In this document: positions 10,856-24,067 of the stretch, piece after piece
How the letters are laid out: each line of letters begins with the position of its first letter
How positions within the stretch are numbered: the first letter of the stretch is position 1
From: Rhodoferax sp. AJA081-3
Lineage (GTDB): Bacteria > Pseudomonadota > Gammaproteobacteria > Burkholderiales > Burkholderiaceae_C
DNA: 64,000 nt
Reading direction: 5' to 3'
Assembly (NCBI RefSeq): GCF_017798165.1
Contig: NZ_CP059068.1
Location: forward strand, 2,666,001 to 2,730,000
The notes under the pieces: model-generated
What the model saw: the letters and a program-made list of their open reading frames with translations, nothing else
Told to the model about the DNA's origin: nothing
Database searches by the model: none
Program-made: the position numbers and the translations under genes

Positions 10856-11571
10856 ACAGCACCATGATGAATTCAATTTCGCCCAATGGGCAATACACCT
10901 TCCAGCTGCGCGCCTTGTTTGCCGCGCTGGCCATGGGCCTGCTGGCCACCGCAGCCCAAGCCGGCACACTGGAGGTGCTGGTACTGGACCGGGATGGCAA
11001 GCCGGTGCCCGACGCCGTGGTGGTGGTACAGCCCAGCGCAGCGGGCGGCGCTGCCAAAAAGGCACTGCCCCTGAGCGCAACCGTCAACCAGGAAAAAATG
11101 CAGTTTCTGCCTGCGGTGTCCGTTGTTGGCGTGGGCGCCAAGGTGCGTTTCACCAACAACGATGCGTGGGACCACCATGTGCGGCTGACGGTGCCGGGCG
11201 CATTGGCCAGCGCCACGCCCAGCAACACCGATGGCCTGTCGCTGCGGTTGGAGGGCAAGACCGAAGGCAAACCGGCCAGTTCCACCGTGCTGACACTGGA
11301 CAAACCCGGTGCCACCGGGGCCGTGTTGCTGGGCTGTTTTATCCACGGCTCCATGAGTGGCCATGTGTATGTGGCCGAATCTCCGTGGACGGTGAAGACC
11401 GATGCCAACGGTGTGGCCTTGGTTGAAGACGTGCCCGGTGGCGCCGCCACGGTCAAGGTCTGGCACGCGGTCCAGCTCGTGGACAAGGCTCCGCAAAATC
11501 TGACGGTAGGCGCCGCCCCCGCCAAAGTGACTTTCCAGCTGGACATCGTGCCCCGGCGCCGCCGGGGTTGA
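10852..11571 (+). CDS. Cupredoxin-like exported protein (methylamine utilisation-type)
   Basis: About 235-239 residues with a signal anchor (ALFAALAMGLLATAAQA). The cupredoxin-like core has candidate copper ligands: His in NNDAWDHHV, Cys and His in GCFIHGSMSG, and a Met soon after. That pattern matches plastocyanin-like proteins often annotated as methylamine utilisation proteins. GTG at 10852 overlaps the haemoglobin stop; ATG at 10864 or 10867 are alternatives. Electron transfer with the adjacent haemoglobin is inference. The gene ends 6 bases from the convergent anti-sigma gene. Confidence 0.7.
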   Translation: MNSTMMNSISPNGQYTFQLRALFAALAMGLLATAAQAGTLEVLVLDRDGKPVPDAVVVVQPSAAGGAAKKALPLSATVNQEKMQFLPAVSVVGVGAKVRFTNNDAWDHHVRLTVPGALASATPSNTDGLSLRLEGKTEGKPASSTVLTLDKPGATGAVLLGCFIHGSMSGHVYVAESPWTVKTDANGVALVEDVPGGAATVKVWHAVQLVDKAPQNLTVGAAPAKVTFQLDIVPRRRRG

Positions 11572-11577
11572 TGACCC

Positions 11578-12363
11578 TTACAGCATCTTCTGGATCAAAG
11601 CACCCTTGAAGAGTACGGGCCCTGTGGGGCCCGTTTCGCTGGGCACGCCGCCTTTGGGCTCCAGGCTGATGGCCAAGGTGGGCACTTCGCGCACGTCACG
11701 CTCACCAGCGGTCAACTTCAGCAGCTTGTCGCGGCCCAGCACACCCAGTGACTTGGGCCCGCCGGTAGGCGGCAAGGCCCACAGCTGCAGCGAACGGTCG
11801 CCAGCCTCCTCAAAATCGCCCACACGCTGCAGTGTCAGCTTCTTGGCCTTGGGGTCAAAGGTGACCAGCATGGATGCAGCGGCCTTGTCATCGGCCAGCA
11901 CCGCCACGTATTCAATCTGCGGCGCCGCCAGCAGCTGGTTTTGCAGGCGGGCAATTTCGCCGCCAAACTCCTGGCGCTGGCCCACATTGACGGTGATGGC
12001 CGTCACCGTGGCCAGTGCGCCCACAGCGGTGGCCGCGCGCCACAGCGTGAGGCTGCGCAGCCAGGCGGCCAGGCCGGTCGACTCGGCCGCCGTCTGGGCA
12101 CGCACAGCCGCTTGACTGGCGCTGGTCTTTTCACCCTGCACCAGGTTGTGGATACGGGTCCAGACCACGGCATCGGGCTGTACCTGGGGCTGCAACTCGT
12201 TGATGCTGGCCAGGCGGCTTTGCCAGATCAGCGCGGCAGCACGCACCGGCGCCTGCTCACGGGCCATGGCTTCAAAACGGCGCCGCGCGCCACCGCGCAG
12301 TGTGCCCAGGGCGTAGGCGCTGGCCAGACGTTCCAGTAATTCGGGGTGGGTCAAGAGGTTCAT
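11578..12363 (-). CDS. Anti-sigma factor, RskA-like
   Basis: A 261-residue membrane anti-sigma factor. The N-terminal sigma-binding region (about 1-95, LTHPELLERLASAYALGTLRGGARRRFE) is followed by one transmembrane helix near LWRAATAVGALATVTAITV. A periplasmic RskA-type domain follows, with DDKAAASMLVTFDP and LQLWALPPTGGPKSLG. ATG at 12363 has GAGAGG 8 bases upstream; a longer frame from 12387 would overlap the sigma gene. Such proteins hold a partner ECF sigma factor at the membrane until a signal releases it. The partner is the gene immediately upstream. Confidence 0.88.
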   Translation of the reverse strand: MNLLTHPELLERLASAYALGTLRGGARRRFEAMAREQAPVRAAALIWQSRLASINELQPQVQPDAVVWTRIHNLVQGEKTSASQAAVRAQTAAESTGLAAWLRSLTLWRAATAVGALATVTAITVNVGQRQEFGGEIARLQNQLLAAPQIEYVAVLADDKAAASMLVTFDPKAKKLTLQRVGDFEEAGDRSLQLWALPPTGGPKSLGVLGRDKLLKLTAGERDVREVPTLAISLEPKGGVPSETGPTGPVLFKGALIQKML

Positions 12364-12379
12364 GGCTGTGCCTCTCTTA

Positions 12380-12955
12380 TTAAGCAAAACGCGCCATACA
12401 CAGGCGCAACTGGTCCAGCCCGCGGCGTATCCAGGTCTTGACCGTGCCCAGCGGCAGGCTCAGTTGCTGGGCCAGTTCGCCGTGGCTCAGGTCGCGCACA
12501 TAGGCCAGGCTCACCACTTCGCGCTGTTTGTGGTCCAGCTTGCCCAGGCACTGGTGCAAGGCCCAGGCCTGTTCGCTGGCCTGGGCTGTGTCCATGGGGG
12601 TGGGGTTGTCGCTGGCCAGCGTGTCGGCCAGCACCTCGTCCAGCTCCTGGGTCACATGGCTACGGTCCGCCGTGCGCCGGCGCAACATGTCCAGGCCGCG
12701 GCTGCGCACGATCAGGCCCATCCAGGCCATGGGCGGGCTCAACGAGGCGCGGTAGTCGGGGGCGGAGCGCCAGATGGACAAAAAGGCCTCCTGCAACACG
12801 TCTTCGGCCCAATCGCGGTGGGTGACGACGCGCAGGGCCAGGCCATAGAGCTTGGGCGCACATTGGCGGTACAAAACCTTGAGGGCGGCATCGTCCTGCT
12901 GCGCCACGCGCTCCAGCAGGGCAATCAGCAGGGCGTCGCTGGTGTCTGTATTCAT
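12380..12955 (-). CDS. ECF RNA polymerase sigma factor (SigK-like)
   Basis: A 191-residue ECF sigma factor. Region 2 contains YRQCAPKLYGLALRVVTHRDWAEDVLQEAFLSIWR; region 4 contains LDHKQREVVSLAYVRDLSHGELAQQLSLPLGTVKTWIRRGL, a full helix-turn-helix. ATG at 12955 is chosen; the upstream in-frame extension is unlike sigma factors and overlaps a dispersed repeat. It is followed within 16 bases by its RskA-type anti-sigma gene. The convergent haemoglobin/cupredoxin genes are plausible targets, but no matching promoters were demonstrated. Confidence 0.9.
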   Translation of the reverse strand: MNTDTSDALLIALLERVAQQDDAALKVLYRQCAPKLYGLALRVVTHRDWAEDVLQEAFLSIWRSAPDYRASLSPPMAWMGLIVRSRGLDMLRRRTADRSHVTQELDEVLADTLASDNPTPMDTAQASEQAWALHQCLGKLDHKQREVVSLAYVRDLSHGELAQQLSLPLGTVKTWIRRGLDQLRLCMARFA

Positions 12956-13024
12956 GTCAGCATTGTGCGGGAAGGCGCCGGGGTGGCGCGCAGGCCCCGC
13001 GGTATCCCATGGCAGCCGGGGGTC

Positions 13025-13074
13025 ACTATCAAATGGATAGCGACTAGCGCTTATTTCACGGGGGCTAGAGGGCA
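13025..13074 (-). repeat. CTCTAGCCCCCG dispersed element, copy 2
   Basis: On the minus strand CCCTCTAGCCCCCGTGAAAT is followed by GCGCTAGTCGCTATCCATTTGATAG, which contains CTATCCATTTGATAG, an imperfect palindrome. Similar sequences occur at about 6107-6137, 23418-23462 and 30839-30893. It sits just upstream of the ECF sigma gene. Confidence 0.6.
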
Positions 13075-13240
13075 AAAACATGGTGAGTGCTCCCTGGTGG
13101 GGCGGTTTGCATAAAAGGGTGTACGTACTGAATACGCAGGCCAGCGGCCATCGGATTCAAAGGGGATCCACATTTGGGGGTGTCCGAATCTGCGCCGCTC
13201 CGGCACAATCTCCTTAAATAGAAGCTGGGGAGGACAATCA

Positions 13241-13561
13241 ATGGGAGGCGTACGCTGGGCGGGCGGGGTAACCGGAATCGCCATGTTCCTTTTGGGCGCG
13301 TTCTGGATGTTTATGTGGCTGATTGGCAGCAACGGGTTCAGCAGCAGCCGCGGCAGCGTGATCCTGGGGGGCAACCTGTTGCTGGTGGTGCTGGCCATAC
13401 CGGGCGCCACCTGGCTGGCGTGCCGCCTGAGCCGCCGCTGGCTCACCGAGGGCTGGCCGCTCTGGAAAGCCACGCCACTGGCGATCGTTTGCGCGTTTGC
13501 GGCAGGCCTCGCTTTCCTGTCCGTCACCTGTTTTGGGGTGCTGGCTGTGGCCAGCGCCTGA
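13241..13561 (+). CDS. Small hydrophobic membrane protein
   Basis: A 106-residue protein with three hydrophobic helices (about 8-30, 41-62, 77-104) and short basic loops (CRLSRRW). A GGGGAGGA ribosome-binding site precedes the ATG. It is not recognised as a named family. It lies 27 bases upstream of the ABC_sub_bind gene and could be cotranscribed with the signalling genes that follow. Confidence 0.65.
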   Translation: MGGVRWAGGVTGIAMFLLGAFWMFMWLIGSNGFSSSRGSVILGGNLLLVVLAIPGATWLACRLSRRWLTEGWPLWKATPLAIVCAFAAGLAFLSVTCFGVLAVASA

Positions 13562-13588
13562 CCAAAACGCAGTGCGATACTGAACGCC

Positions 13589-14526
13589 ATGCGCCTGGTC
13601 TTCCTCTGTATCCTTGTGCTGGCCGGGCTCAGTTGCCACTGCCGCGCCTGGGCGGAAGATGCGGTCACGGTGGTGCTGAGTGAAGACGGTGGCGTCTACG
13701 CCGAATTTGCCAGCCAGCTCGGTCTGGCCCTGGGCCAGGCTGGCGGCGCCAGGCCCCCGCTGCGCGTAGTGACACTCAATAGCCTGAAGGACGAACCGAC
13801 AGGCCGCGGCAGCCAAGGCCAGTTGCTGGTTGCCGTGGGCACCCCGGCCATGACCGCCATGGCCCGCAAGCCGCCCAATGTGCCGGTGCTGAATGTGCTG
13901 GTGCCGCGTGCCAGCTTTCGCAGCCTGGCCCGCTCCAGCCCCCGCACACAAGACAGCAAACTTTTTTCTGCTGTATTTTTTGACCAGCCCTGGGCCCGGC
14001 AACTGTCCCTGATCCGCAACGCCGTGCCCGGCCGCCGGGTCGGTATTTTGCTGGGCAAGGATTCGGCCGACCTCAGCGCCACCCTGCTGACCGCCGCCCG
14101 CGAGGCGCAAATGGTGGCCAGCATAGAGATGGTTGCCGACGAGGCCGATTTGTTGCCCGCCCTCAAACGCCTGCTGCCCAACACCGATGCCCTGCTGGCG
14201 GTGCCCGATGCCACCATCTACAACCGCAGCAACATCGCCACCATCCTGCTGACCAGTTACCGCGCCAAGGTGCCGCTGTTCGGGTTTTCCCCGTCGTATG
14301 TGAAGGCAGGTGCGCTGGCGGCGGTCTACAGCCAGCCGGCACAAATCGCGCTGCAGGTGGCCGAAATCATCCAGAACCTGCCGGCCAGCGGCAGCCTGCC
14401 AGCGCCCCAATCGCCACGGTATTTTTCGGTCAACGTCAACCCACAGGTTCGCATGTCCCTGGAGCTGAGCATGGACGATGAGGCGCAGCTTCTGCAAAAA
14501 CTCAAGCAGGGCCCGGAGGGCACCCC

Positions 14527-14530
<4 letters not shown>
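13589..14530 (+). CDS. ABC-type substrate-binding-like protein (ABC_sub_bind family)
   Basis: A 313-residue exported protein with a signal peptide ending RAWAED and the ABC_sub_bind (TrpX-like) fold: [15 protein letters not shown], the central hinge [20 protein letters not shown] and [24 protein letters not shown]. No ABC permease or ATPase lies nearby. Its stop overlaps the start of the hybrid kinase by 4 bases (ATGA). This arrangement suggests a periplasmic ligand-binding partner that presents its ligand to the kinase rather than to a transporter; that role is inference. Confidence 0.8.
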
Positions 14531-17631
<3,101 letters not shown>

Positions 17632-17643
17632 GGTTCACAGGAC

Positions 17644-18582
17644 ATGGTGGTGCATATGAACAATATCCCCGCATTTGCGGGTGAGGCGACGGTTCTTGTG
17701 GTGGACGACACGCCCGCCAACCTGTCGCTGATGAGCAGCCTGCTCAAAGACACCTACAAGGTGAAAGTGGCCAATGGCGGCGAGCGCGCCCTGGAGATTG
17801 CGCAATCCGACACACCGCCTGATCTGATACTGCTGGACATCATGATGCCCGGGCTGGACGGTTATGAGGTGTGCCGCCGCCTCAAGGCCCAGGAGTCCAC
17901 CAAGGACATCCCCATCATTTTCATCACCGCCATGGCGGACGTTGAAAACGAAAGCATGGGTTTCGCCCTGGGTGCGGTGGACTACATCTCCAAACCCTTC
18001 AACAAAACCGTGGTCAAGGCACGCATCCGGGTGCACATGCAGCTCAAAAGGCAAAGCCGCCTGCTGGAAAACCTGGTGTTCCTGGATGCACTGACGGAGA
18101 TACCCAACCGCCGCGCCTTGGACCAGGCCTTTGCGCAGGAGTGGGCGCGCAGCATGCGCGCGGGCCAGCCGCTGTCCTACATCCTGATCGACATTGACCT
18201 GTTCAAGCAGTTCAACGACCACTATGGCCATGGCAGTGGGGACGAGTGCCTGGCACGTGTGGCCAAGGCGCTACACGCCTGTGTACAACGGCCCGGTGAC
18301 TGCCTGGGCCGGTATGGTGGTGAAGAATTTGGGGCCATTTTGGCCAATACCGATCTGGACCAGGCACTGCAGGTTGCACAGAATTTTCATACCAGTATTG
18401 CAGGCCTGCAAATTCCCCACGCACGCTCTGAAGTTGCGCCCCAGATAACCATCAGTATTGGTGTCGCGACCACTAAACCAGTTGCAGACCAGAGCAGCCA
18501 CGGTTTGAGCGATGCTGCAGACCGCATGTTGTACGCCGCCAAACACGGCGGCAAGAATACGACGCGTTACCAGCGGCTCTGA
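17644..18582 (+). CDS. Response regulator diguanylate cyclase (REC-GGDEF)
   Basis: A 312-residue protein. The receiver domain (about 16-130) has phospho-acceptor D65 in LILLDIMMPG and the conserved Lys in SKPF. The GGDEF domain (about 145-310) has the active motif GGEEF at 225-229. An inhibitory RxxD site (R216-D219) sits exactly five residues before it, so product feedback is expected. It should make cyclic di-GMP when phosphorylated by the upstream hybrid kinase. ATG at 17656 is an alternative start. Confidence 0.92.
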   Translation: MVVHMNNIPAFAGEATVLVVDDTPANLSLMSSLLKDTYKVKVANGGERALEIAQSDTPPDLILLDIMMPGLDGYEVCRRLKAQESTKDIPIIFITAMADVENESMGFALGAVDYISKPFNKTVVKARIRVHMQLKRQSRLLENLVFLDALTEIPNRRALDQAFAQEWARSMRAGQPLSYILIDIDLFKQFNDHYGHGSGDECLARVAKALHACVQRPGDCLGRYGGEEFGAILANTDLDQALQVAQNFHTSIAGLQIPHARSEVAPQITISIGVATTKPVADQSSHGLSDAADRMLYAAKHGGKNTTRYQRL

Positions 18583-18588
18583 GCCCCA

Positions 18589-18603
18589 AATTTGTTACAA
18601 ATT
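18589..18603. promoter_or_regulatory. 15-bp palindrome upstream of TonB receptor
   Basis: AATTTGTTACAAATT is a perfect palindrome around a central T, 47 bases before the chosen receptor start. It could be an operator or part of the promoter; no regulator is assigned. Confidence 0.35.
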
Positions 18604-18650
18604 GCGGGATAAGCATGGCATCATGGTGCAGCACCTGTACACCTGCAACC

Positions 18651-20714
18651 ATGTCCCATTCAGCATATTTCAAGCGACTGACACCGGCGGCGTTAGCATT
18701 TTTTGTAGGGCTGGCTTACGGACCTTGCGCCGCACAAGCCCAAGGGTCTGCGGACGATGTTTTTACCCAGGACCTTCCCCTGGTGCTCACCGCGTCGCGG
18801 CTGGCGCAACCCGTATCGGAAGCGCCCAGTGCGGTCACCGTGATCGACCGGCAAATGATTGTGGCATCGGGTTTTCGCACCGTGCCCGAGCTGATGCGGC
18901 TGGTACCGGGCATGTATGTGGGGTTTGTGGACGCCAACCGCCCGGTTGTGTCGCTGCATGGCTCTTCCGATGAGTACGCACACCGCATGCAGGTCTTGAT
19001 CGATGGGCGCAGTGCCTACCTTCCACCGTTTGGTGGTGTGCACTGGGCGGATCTGCCCTTGCTGACGGAAGACATTGAACGCATAGAAGTGGTGCGCGGC
19101 CCCTCGTCTGCATCCCACGGCGCCAATTCGTTCTACGGTGTGATCAACATCATTTCGCGTGACGCGGCAGACCAGACCGGCACCAGCGTATCGGCCAGCG
19201 GTGGACATGCGGCGGACGCTCTGGTTCGCTTTGGTCGCACAGCGGGCAATTTTGACTACCGGGTTTCACTGGGCTACCGCTCGGACCGGGGCCTGGACAA
19301 CTTTGTGCTGAACGACCGCAATGCCACGCGGGTGGTCAATTTTCGCGGCAACTACCACCCCAGTGCCACCGACAGTGTGGACATCCAGATGGGCAGCAGC
19401 GACGGCGTGTATGGCCTGGGTATAGAAGGCCGGCCGGAAGATGCCTTTCGCAACACCACGGCACGCAGCGACTTCCAACAATTCAGCTGGCTGCATGTGT
19501 GGCCCAGCGGGGACGAGAGCAAGCTGACCTATTCGCGGGCCAGCCGCCGATCCAGGGACCCCTATATCTGCATTGACAGTGAGGTATGCGAAAACAAGGT
19601 CATTGGCAAGACCGCCGCCGAAGGTTTTACCACCCGCGACGTCTACACCCGGCGCCATGATCTGGAGCTGCAAAACACCATGCAGTGGGGCGCAAACAAC
19701 CGCCTGGTTTGGGGGGCAGACCTGCGCAGCGACCATGCAGACTTCCCGCTGCTGTTTGCACGACCTTACACCGTCAACCCCTGGCAGTTTTTTGTCCACA
19801 ACGAATGGCGTTTGCCCAAGTCGGCTGTGTTCAATATCGGCACCATGCTGGAAGACGACGGCATGGGCAATCGCAGCCATTCACCACGGGCCTCGCTGAA
19901 CTACCATGTCTCGCCGGAGCACACCCTGCGGATTGGCGTCTCGACCGCTACCCGCAGCCCGGTGATGTCGGAGGCCTTTATTGCAGCCGACAACACCATC
20001 TGGGGTGGCGCCTATGTGCCACCCACACTGGCACTGACACCCGAACGTGTGGTGTCGCGCGAAATCGGTTACATCGGTGAATTGCGCCAGTTGGGCCTGT
20101 CCGTTGAGGCCCGGCTGTACAACGAGTCCGTTCGCAACCTGATCTGGTGGGACAAATGTGTTGAACTGTCCCGCTGCGCCGATGGTTTCGCCAACCTGTT
20201 GGCTGCCGAATACCAGGGCCTGGAAGTCACTGCGAAGTTTCGCTGGGACGAAGGGCGGAATTTTTTGATTGCCAACTACGCCCGCCAGCACGCATCGGCC
20301 CGCATGGACGCGTTTCCGACCCAGTACTTTCACCCCGTGATTGGTGGTGCGGTCAAAGACTTCTATGACAGCAAGTACCTGGCCCTGTTCCCGCAGTCTG
20401 CACCGCTGAACAGCGGCAGCCTGTTGTTGTCCATGGCACTGGCGGACACGTGGCGGCTGAGCACGGGGTATTACTTCAGGGACCAGGTGCGGGTTTTGGA
20501 TGTGGCGGAGGACGTGACACCGGAATACAGCATGCACCGCATCGACATGCGCCTGGCCAAGACGTTCAAGTTTGAACAGGGTCGCCAGGCAGAAGTGGCC
20601 GTGGTGGTGCAGAACCTCAACCGGGATGATTACCCGAAATACGGCACGGTCAACCGCGTCGCGGAAGTCCCCTTCACACGGCGCGCCTGGTTGACTGCGG
20701 CCCTGCATTTCTGA
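18651..20714 (+). CDS. TonB-dependent outer membrane receptor
   Basis: A 687-residue TonB-dependent receptor. The signal peptide (about 1-30, ending AQAQG) is followed by a TonB-box-like region (LPLVLTASRLAQPVSEAP). The plug domain has VLIDGRSAYLPPFGGVHW and the IERIEVVRGPSSASHGANSF signature. The C-terminal barrel closes on FTRRAWLTAALHF. The plug resembles vitamin B12/siderophore-type and CirA-like receptors, but the substrate cannot be read from sequence. It follows the c-di-GMP signalling genes on the same strand; regulation by them is possible but unproven. The frame opens at 18615, but 18651 places the signal peptide correctly. Confidence 0.9.
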   Translation: MSHSAYFKRLTPAALAFFVGLAYGPCAAQAQGSADDVFTQDLPLVLTASRLAQPVSEAPSAVTVIDRQMIVASGFRTVPELMRLVPGMYVGFVDANRPVVSLHGSSDEYAHRMQVLIDGRSAYLPPFGGVHWADLPLLTEDIERIEVVRGPSSASHGANSFYGVINIISRDAADQTGTSVSASGGHAADALVRFGRTAGNFDYRVSLGYRSDRGLDNFVLNDRNATRVVNFRGNYHPSATDSVDIQMGSSDGVYGLGIEGRPEDAFRNTTARSDFQQFSWLHVWPSGDESKLTYSRASRRSRDPYICIDSEVCENKVIGKTAAEGFTTRDVYTRRHDLELQNTMQWGANNRLVWGADLRSDHADFPLLFARPYTVNPWQFFVHNEWRLPKSAVFNIGTMLEDDGMGNRSHSPRASLNYHVSPEHTLRIGVSTATRSPVMSEAFIAADNTIWGGAYVPPTLALTPERVVSREIGYIGELRQLGLSVEARLYNESVRNLIWWDKCVELSRCADGFANLLAAEYQGLEVTAKFRWDEGRNFLIANYARQHASARMDAFPTQYFHPVIGGAVKDFYDSKYLALFPQSAPLNSGSLLLSMALADTWRLSTGYYFRDQVRVLDVAEDVTPEYSMHRIDMRLAKTFKFEQGRQAEVAVVVQNLNRDDYPKYGTVNRVAEVPFTRRAWLTAALHF

Positions 20715-20729
20715 CGGCCGCGCCCGGCG

Positions 20730-23700
20730 CTACATATTGCGCCGGTACTGACCACCCACCTCAAACAGCGCATTCGTGATCTGCCCCAGTGAGCAGACAC
20801 GCACCGCATCCATCAGCACCTCAAACACATTCTTGTTGTCGATAACCGCCTGTTGCAGGCGCTTCAAGATGGCTGGTGACTCTGCGGCGTGCGCGGCGTG
20901 GAAAGCAGCAAGGCGCTTCAGCTGGTTCTGTTTTTCCTCGTCGGTGGAGCGGGCCAGCTCCAGTTTGTCCATGACCTGGTCGCCATGCGGGTTACGGAAG
21001 GTGTTGACACCAATGATGGGCAGTTCACCGGTGTGTTTGAGCATTTCGTAGGTCATGCTCTCGTCCTGGATCTTGCCGCGCTGGTAACCGGTTTCCATCG
21101 CCCCCAACACACCACCCCGATCCGCAATCGCGTTGAACTCGGACAGCACGGCCTCCTCCACCAGCTCGGTCAGCTCTTCGATGATGAAGGAGCCCTGGTT
21201 CGGGTTCTCGTTTTTGGCCAGACCCCACTCGCGGTTGATGATCAACTGGATGGCCATGGCGCGGCGCACGGAATCTTCGGTCGGCGTGGTGATGGCCTCG
21301 TCGAATGCGTTGGTGTGCAAGCTGTTGCAGTTGTCGTAAATCGCAATCAGCGCCTGCAGCGTGGTGCGGATGTCGTTGAACTGGATCTCTTGCGCGTGCA
21401 GGCTGCGGCCACTGGTTTGGATGTGGTACTTGAGCTTTTGTGATCGCTCATTGGCACCGTATTTCTCTTTCATCGCCACAGCCCAGATGCGGCGCGCCAC
21501 GCGGCCCATGACCGTGTACTCGGGGTCCATGCCATTGCTGAAGAAGAACGACAGGTTGGGCGCAAAGTCGTCGATGTGCATGCCGCGGGCCAAATAGGCT
21601 TCGACCAGCGTAAAGCCATTCGACAACGTGAACGCCAGTTGGCTGATGGGGTTGGCCCCAGCCTCGGCAATGTGGTAGCCGCTGATGGATACGCTGTAGA
21701 AGTTGCGCACGTTGTGGTGCACAAAATACTCGGCTATGTCGCCCATGACTTTCAGCGAAAACTCGGTGGAGAAGATACAGGTGTTTTGCCCTTGGTCTTC
21801 TTTCAGAATGTCGGCCTGCACCGTGCCGCGCACATTGGCCAGCACCCATTCCTTGATCTTGGCCGCTTCGGTGTCCGTGGGTTCGCGCCCGTTGTCGGTC
21901 TTGAACTTTTCCAGGTTCTGGTCAATGGCGGTGTTCATGAACATGGCCAGGATGGACGGCGCGGGGCCGTTGATGGTCATGGAGACTGACGTGCTGGGGC
22001 TGCACAGATCAAAACCGCCGTACAGCACCTTCATGTCGTCCAACGTGGCGATGGACACACCACTGTTGCCAACCTTGCCGTAGATGTCGGGGCGTGGGTC
22101 GGGGTCGTTGCCGTAGAGCGTGACCGAGTCGAATGCGGTGGACAGGCGCTTGGCGGCCATGCCGCTACTCAGCAGCTTGAAGCGGGTATTGGTGCGGAAG
22201 GCATCACCTTCGCCCGCGAACATACGGGTCGGGTCCTCGCCTTCACGCTTGAAGGCAAAGGTGCCGGCGGTGTAGGGGTAGCTGCCGGGCACGTTGTCCA
22301 GCATCAGCCACTTCAGGATTTCGCCATGGTCCTCATACGTGGGCAGGGCCACCTTGCGGATGGTGGTGCCGCTCAGCGACTTGGTGGTGAGTGCAGTGCG
22401 CAGCTCCTTGTCGCGAATCTTGACCACATATTCGTCACCGGCATAGGCGCGTTGCATTTCGGGCCACTGGTTCACCAGTTTGCGGGCGGCAGGGTCTTGT
22501 GTCTCTTCGCGCAGCACGGCCAAGCCTATGACGGCCTCGCAAGCGCGTACCTTGTCCGGATTGGCAGCTTCCAGCATTTTTGCGGAGGCACGCAATTGCT
22601 GAATTTCACGCGCCAGGCGGGCCTGGGCGCGGGCGTGGTGTTTGTAACCACGCACCGTGTCGGTGATTTCTGCCAGGTAACGGGTACGGGCGGCGGGCAC
22701 GATGGGGGTCTGGTTGCTGCTGTGGCGCACGTTCACCGTGGGCAAACGGACACCGGTGGTGTCAGCTTGCAGCCCCAAAGCCTGTAAACGTGGCAGCAGA
22801 GCCTGGTACAGCGCCGTCACCCCGTCGTCGTTGAAACGCGCGGCCATAGTGCCAAAAACCGGCATTTGGTCCGGCATCGTGGTCCAGGCTTCCTTGTTGC
22901 GTTGCACCTGTTTGGCGACATCGCGCAGCGCGTCGCTGGCACCCTTGCGGTCAAATTTGTTGATGGCGACGAACTCGGCAAAGTCCAGCATGTCGATTTT
23001 TTCCAGCTGGCTGGCCGCACCAAACTCGGGCGTCATCACATACATGGGCACGTCCACCAAGGGCACAATGGCCGCGTCACCCTGACCAATGCCCGAGGTC
23101 TCGACGATGATGGCATCAAAACCCGCCACCTTGCAGGCGGCGATTACGTCGGGCAAGGCCTGGCTGATCTCGGAACCAAAGTCGCGTGTTGCGAGGCTGC
23201 GCATGAAGACACGCTCGCCGTTCTGCCACGGACTGATGGCGTTCATACGGATGCGGTCACCCAAGAGCGCTCCACCGCTCTTGCGGCGCGACGGGTCTAT
23301 GGAGATGACGGCCAGGCGCAAGCTATCGCCCAGGTCCAGCCGCAGACGGCGGATCAGCTCGTCGGTCAGCGAGGATTTGCCGGCGCCGCCGGTGCCGGTA
23401 ATACCCAGGACCGGTATCTTTTTTGTAGCAGCAGAAGCACGTAACTCGGGGGCTAGAGGGTGTTTTCCTTCAGAAGCTTCCAGCCCGGTGATCAGTTGTG
23501 CCAACGCGCGCCAGGATGCTGTGGTGTGGCCTTGTACCGCTTCAAGCGCTGCCGGCGCAAAACCCGTCAGATCTTTGTCGCAGCGCATCACCATCTCGCC
23601 AATCATGCCGGCCAGCCCCATGCGCTGGCCGTCTTCGGGGCTGTAGATGCGGGTCACGCCGTAGCCTTGCAGCTCGGCAATCTCGCTGGGCACAATGACG

Positions 23701-24029
23701 CCTCCGCCGCCGCCAAACACCTGGATGTGCGCGCCGCCGCGCTGTTTGAGCAGATCGACCATGTATTTGAAGTACTCGACATGGCCGCCCTGGTAGGAGC
23801 TGATGGCAATGCCCTGTGCATCCTCTTGCAGGGCTGCGGTCACCACCTCGTCCACGCTGCGGTTGTGGCCCAGGTGGATGACCTCGGCGCCCATGCCCTG
23901 CAGGATGCGGCGCATGATGTTGATGGCGGCGTCGTGCCCGTCGAACAGGCTGGCGGCGGTGACAAACCGCACCTTGTGCGTGGGGCGATAGTTGGCCAAG
24001 GCTTTGGCTTCTGCGGACAGGTCGGACAT
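20730..24029 (-). CDS. icmF: Fused isobutyryl-CoA mutase IcmF
   Basis: A 1099-residue fusion. The N-terminal B12-binding domain has DGHDAAIN (H32, the lower axial cobalamin ligand). A MeaB-like G-protein chaperone follows, with Walker [11 protein letters not shown] (K218) and [20 protein letters not shown]. The C-terminal mutase domain has [20 protein letters not shown]. It interconverts isobutyryl-CoA and n-butyryl-CoA with coenzyme B12 and repairs itself through the GTPase. It links naturally to the bkd operon, which makes isobutyryl-CoA from valine. Residues 190-204, between the B12 and GTPase domains, are encoded by a copy of the CTCTAGCCCCCG dispersed element. A 28-bp perfect palindrome lies just upstream. 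Confidence 0.95.
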   Translation of the reverse strand: MSDLSAEAKALANYRPTHKVRFVTAASLFDGHDAAINIMRRILQGMGAEVIHLGHNRSVDEVVTAALQEDAQGIAISSYQGGHVEYFKYMVDLLKQRGGAHIQVFGGGGGVIVPSEIAELQGYGVTRIYSPEDGQRMGLAGMIGEMVMRCDKDLTGFAPAALEAVQGHTTASWRALAQLITGLEASEGKHPLAPELRASAATKKIPVLGITGTGGAGKSSLTDELIRRLRLDLGDSLRLAVISIDPSRRKSGGALLGDRIRMNAISPWQNGERVFMRSLATRDFGSEISQALPDVIAACKVAGFDAIIVETSGIGQGDAAIVPLVDVPMYVMTPEFGAASQLEKIDMLDFAEFVAINKFDRKGASDALRDVAKQVQRNKEAWTTMPDQMPVFGTMAARFNDDGVTALYQALLPRLQALGLQADTTGVRLPTVNVRHSSNQTPIVPAARTRYLAEITDTVRGYKHHARAQARLAREIQQLRASAKMLEAANPDKVRACEAVIGLAVLREETQDPAARKLVNQWPEMQRAYAGDEYVVKIRDKELRTALTTKSLSGTTIRKVALPTYEDHGEILKWLMLDNVPGSYPYTAGTFAFKREGEDPTRMFAGEGDAFRTNTRFKLLSSGMAAKRLSTAFDSVTLYGNDPDPRPDIYGKVGNSGVSIATLDDMKVLYGGFDLCSPSTSVSMTINGPAPSILAMFMNTAIDQNLEKFKTDNGREPTDTEAAKIKEWVLANVRGTVQADILKEDQGQNTCIFSTEFSLKVMGDIAEYFVHHNVRNFYSVSISGYHIAEAGANPISQLAFTLSNGFTLVEAYLARGMHIDDFAPNLSFFFSNGMDPEYTVMGRVARRIWAVAMKEKYGANERSQKLKYHIQTSGRSLHAQEIQFNDIRTTLQALIAIYDNCNSLHTNAFDEAITTPTEDSVRRAMAIQLIINREWGLAKNENPNQGSFIIEELTELVEEAVLSEFNAIADRGGVLGAMETGYQRGKIQDESMTYEMLKHTGELPIIGVNTFRNPHGDQVMDKLELARSTDEEKQNQLKRLAAFHAAHAAESPAILKRLQQAVIDNKNVFEVLMDAVRVCSLGQITNALFEVGGQYRRNM
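23418..23462 (-). repeat. CTCTAGCCCCCG dispersed element inside icmF, copy 3
   Basis: On the minus strand CCCTCTAGCCCCCGAGTTAC followed by GTGCTTCTGCTGCTAC matches the element at 13025 and 30839. It encodes [15 protein letters not shown] (residues 190-204), an in-frame interdomain linker. Confidence 0.6.
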
Positions 24030-24067
24030 GGGGATGCTCCTAAATCACTGCGCCTATTGGACTGGCG

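Noticed and set aside
10852..11546. Long minus-strand open frames opposite the cupredoxin gene
   Set aside because: Antisense shadows without recognisable domains.
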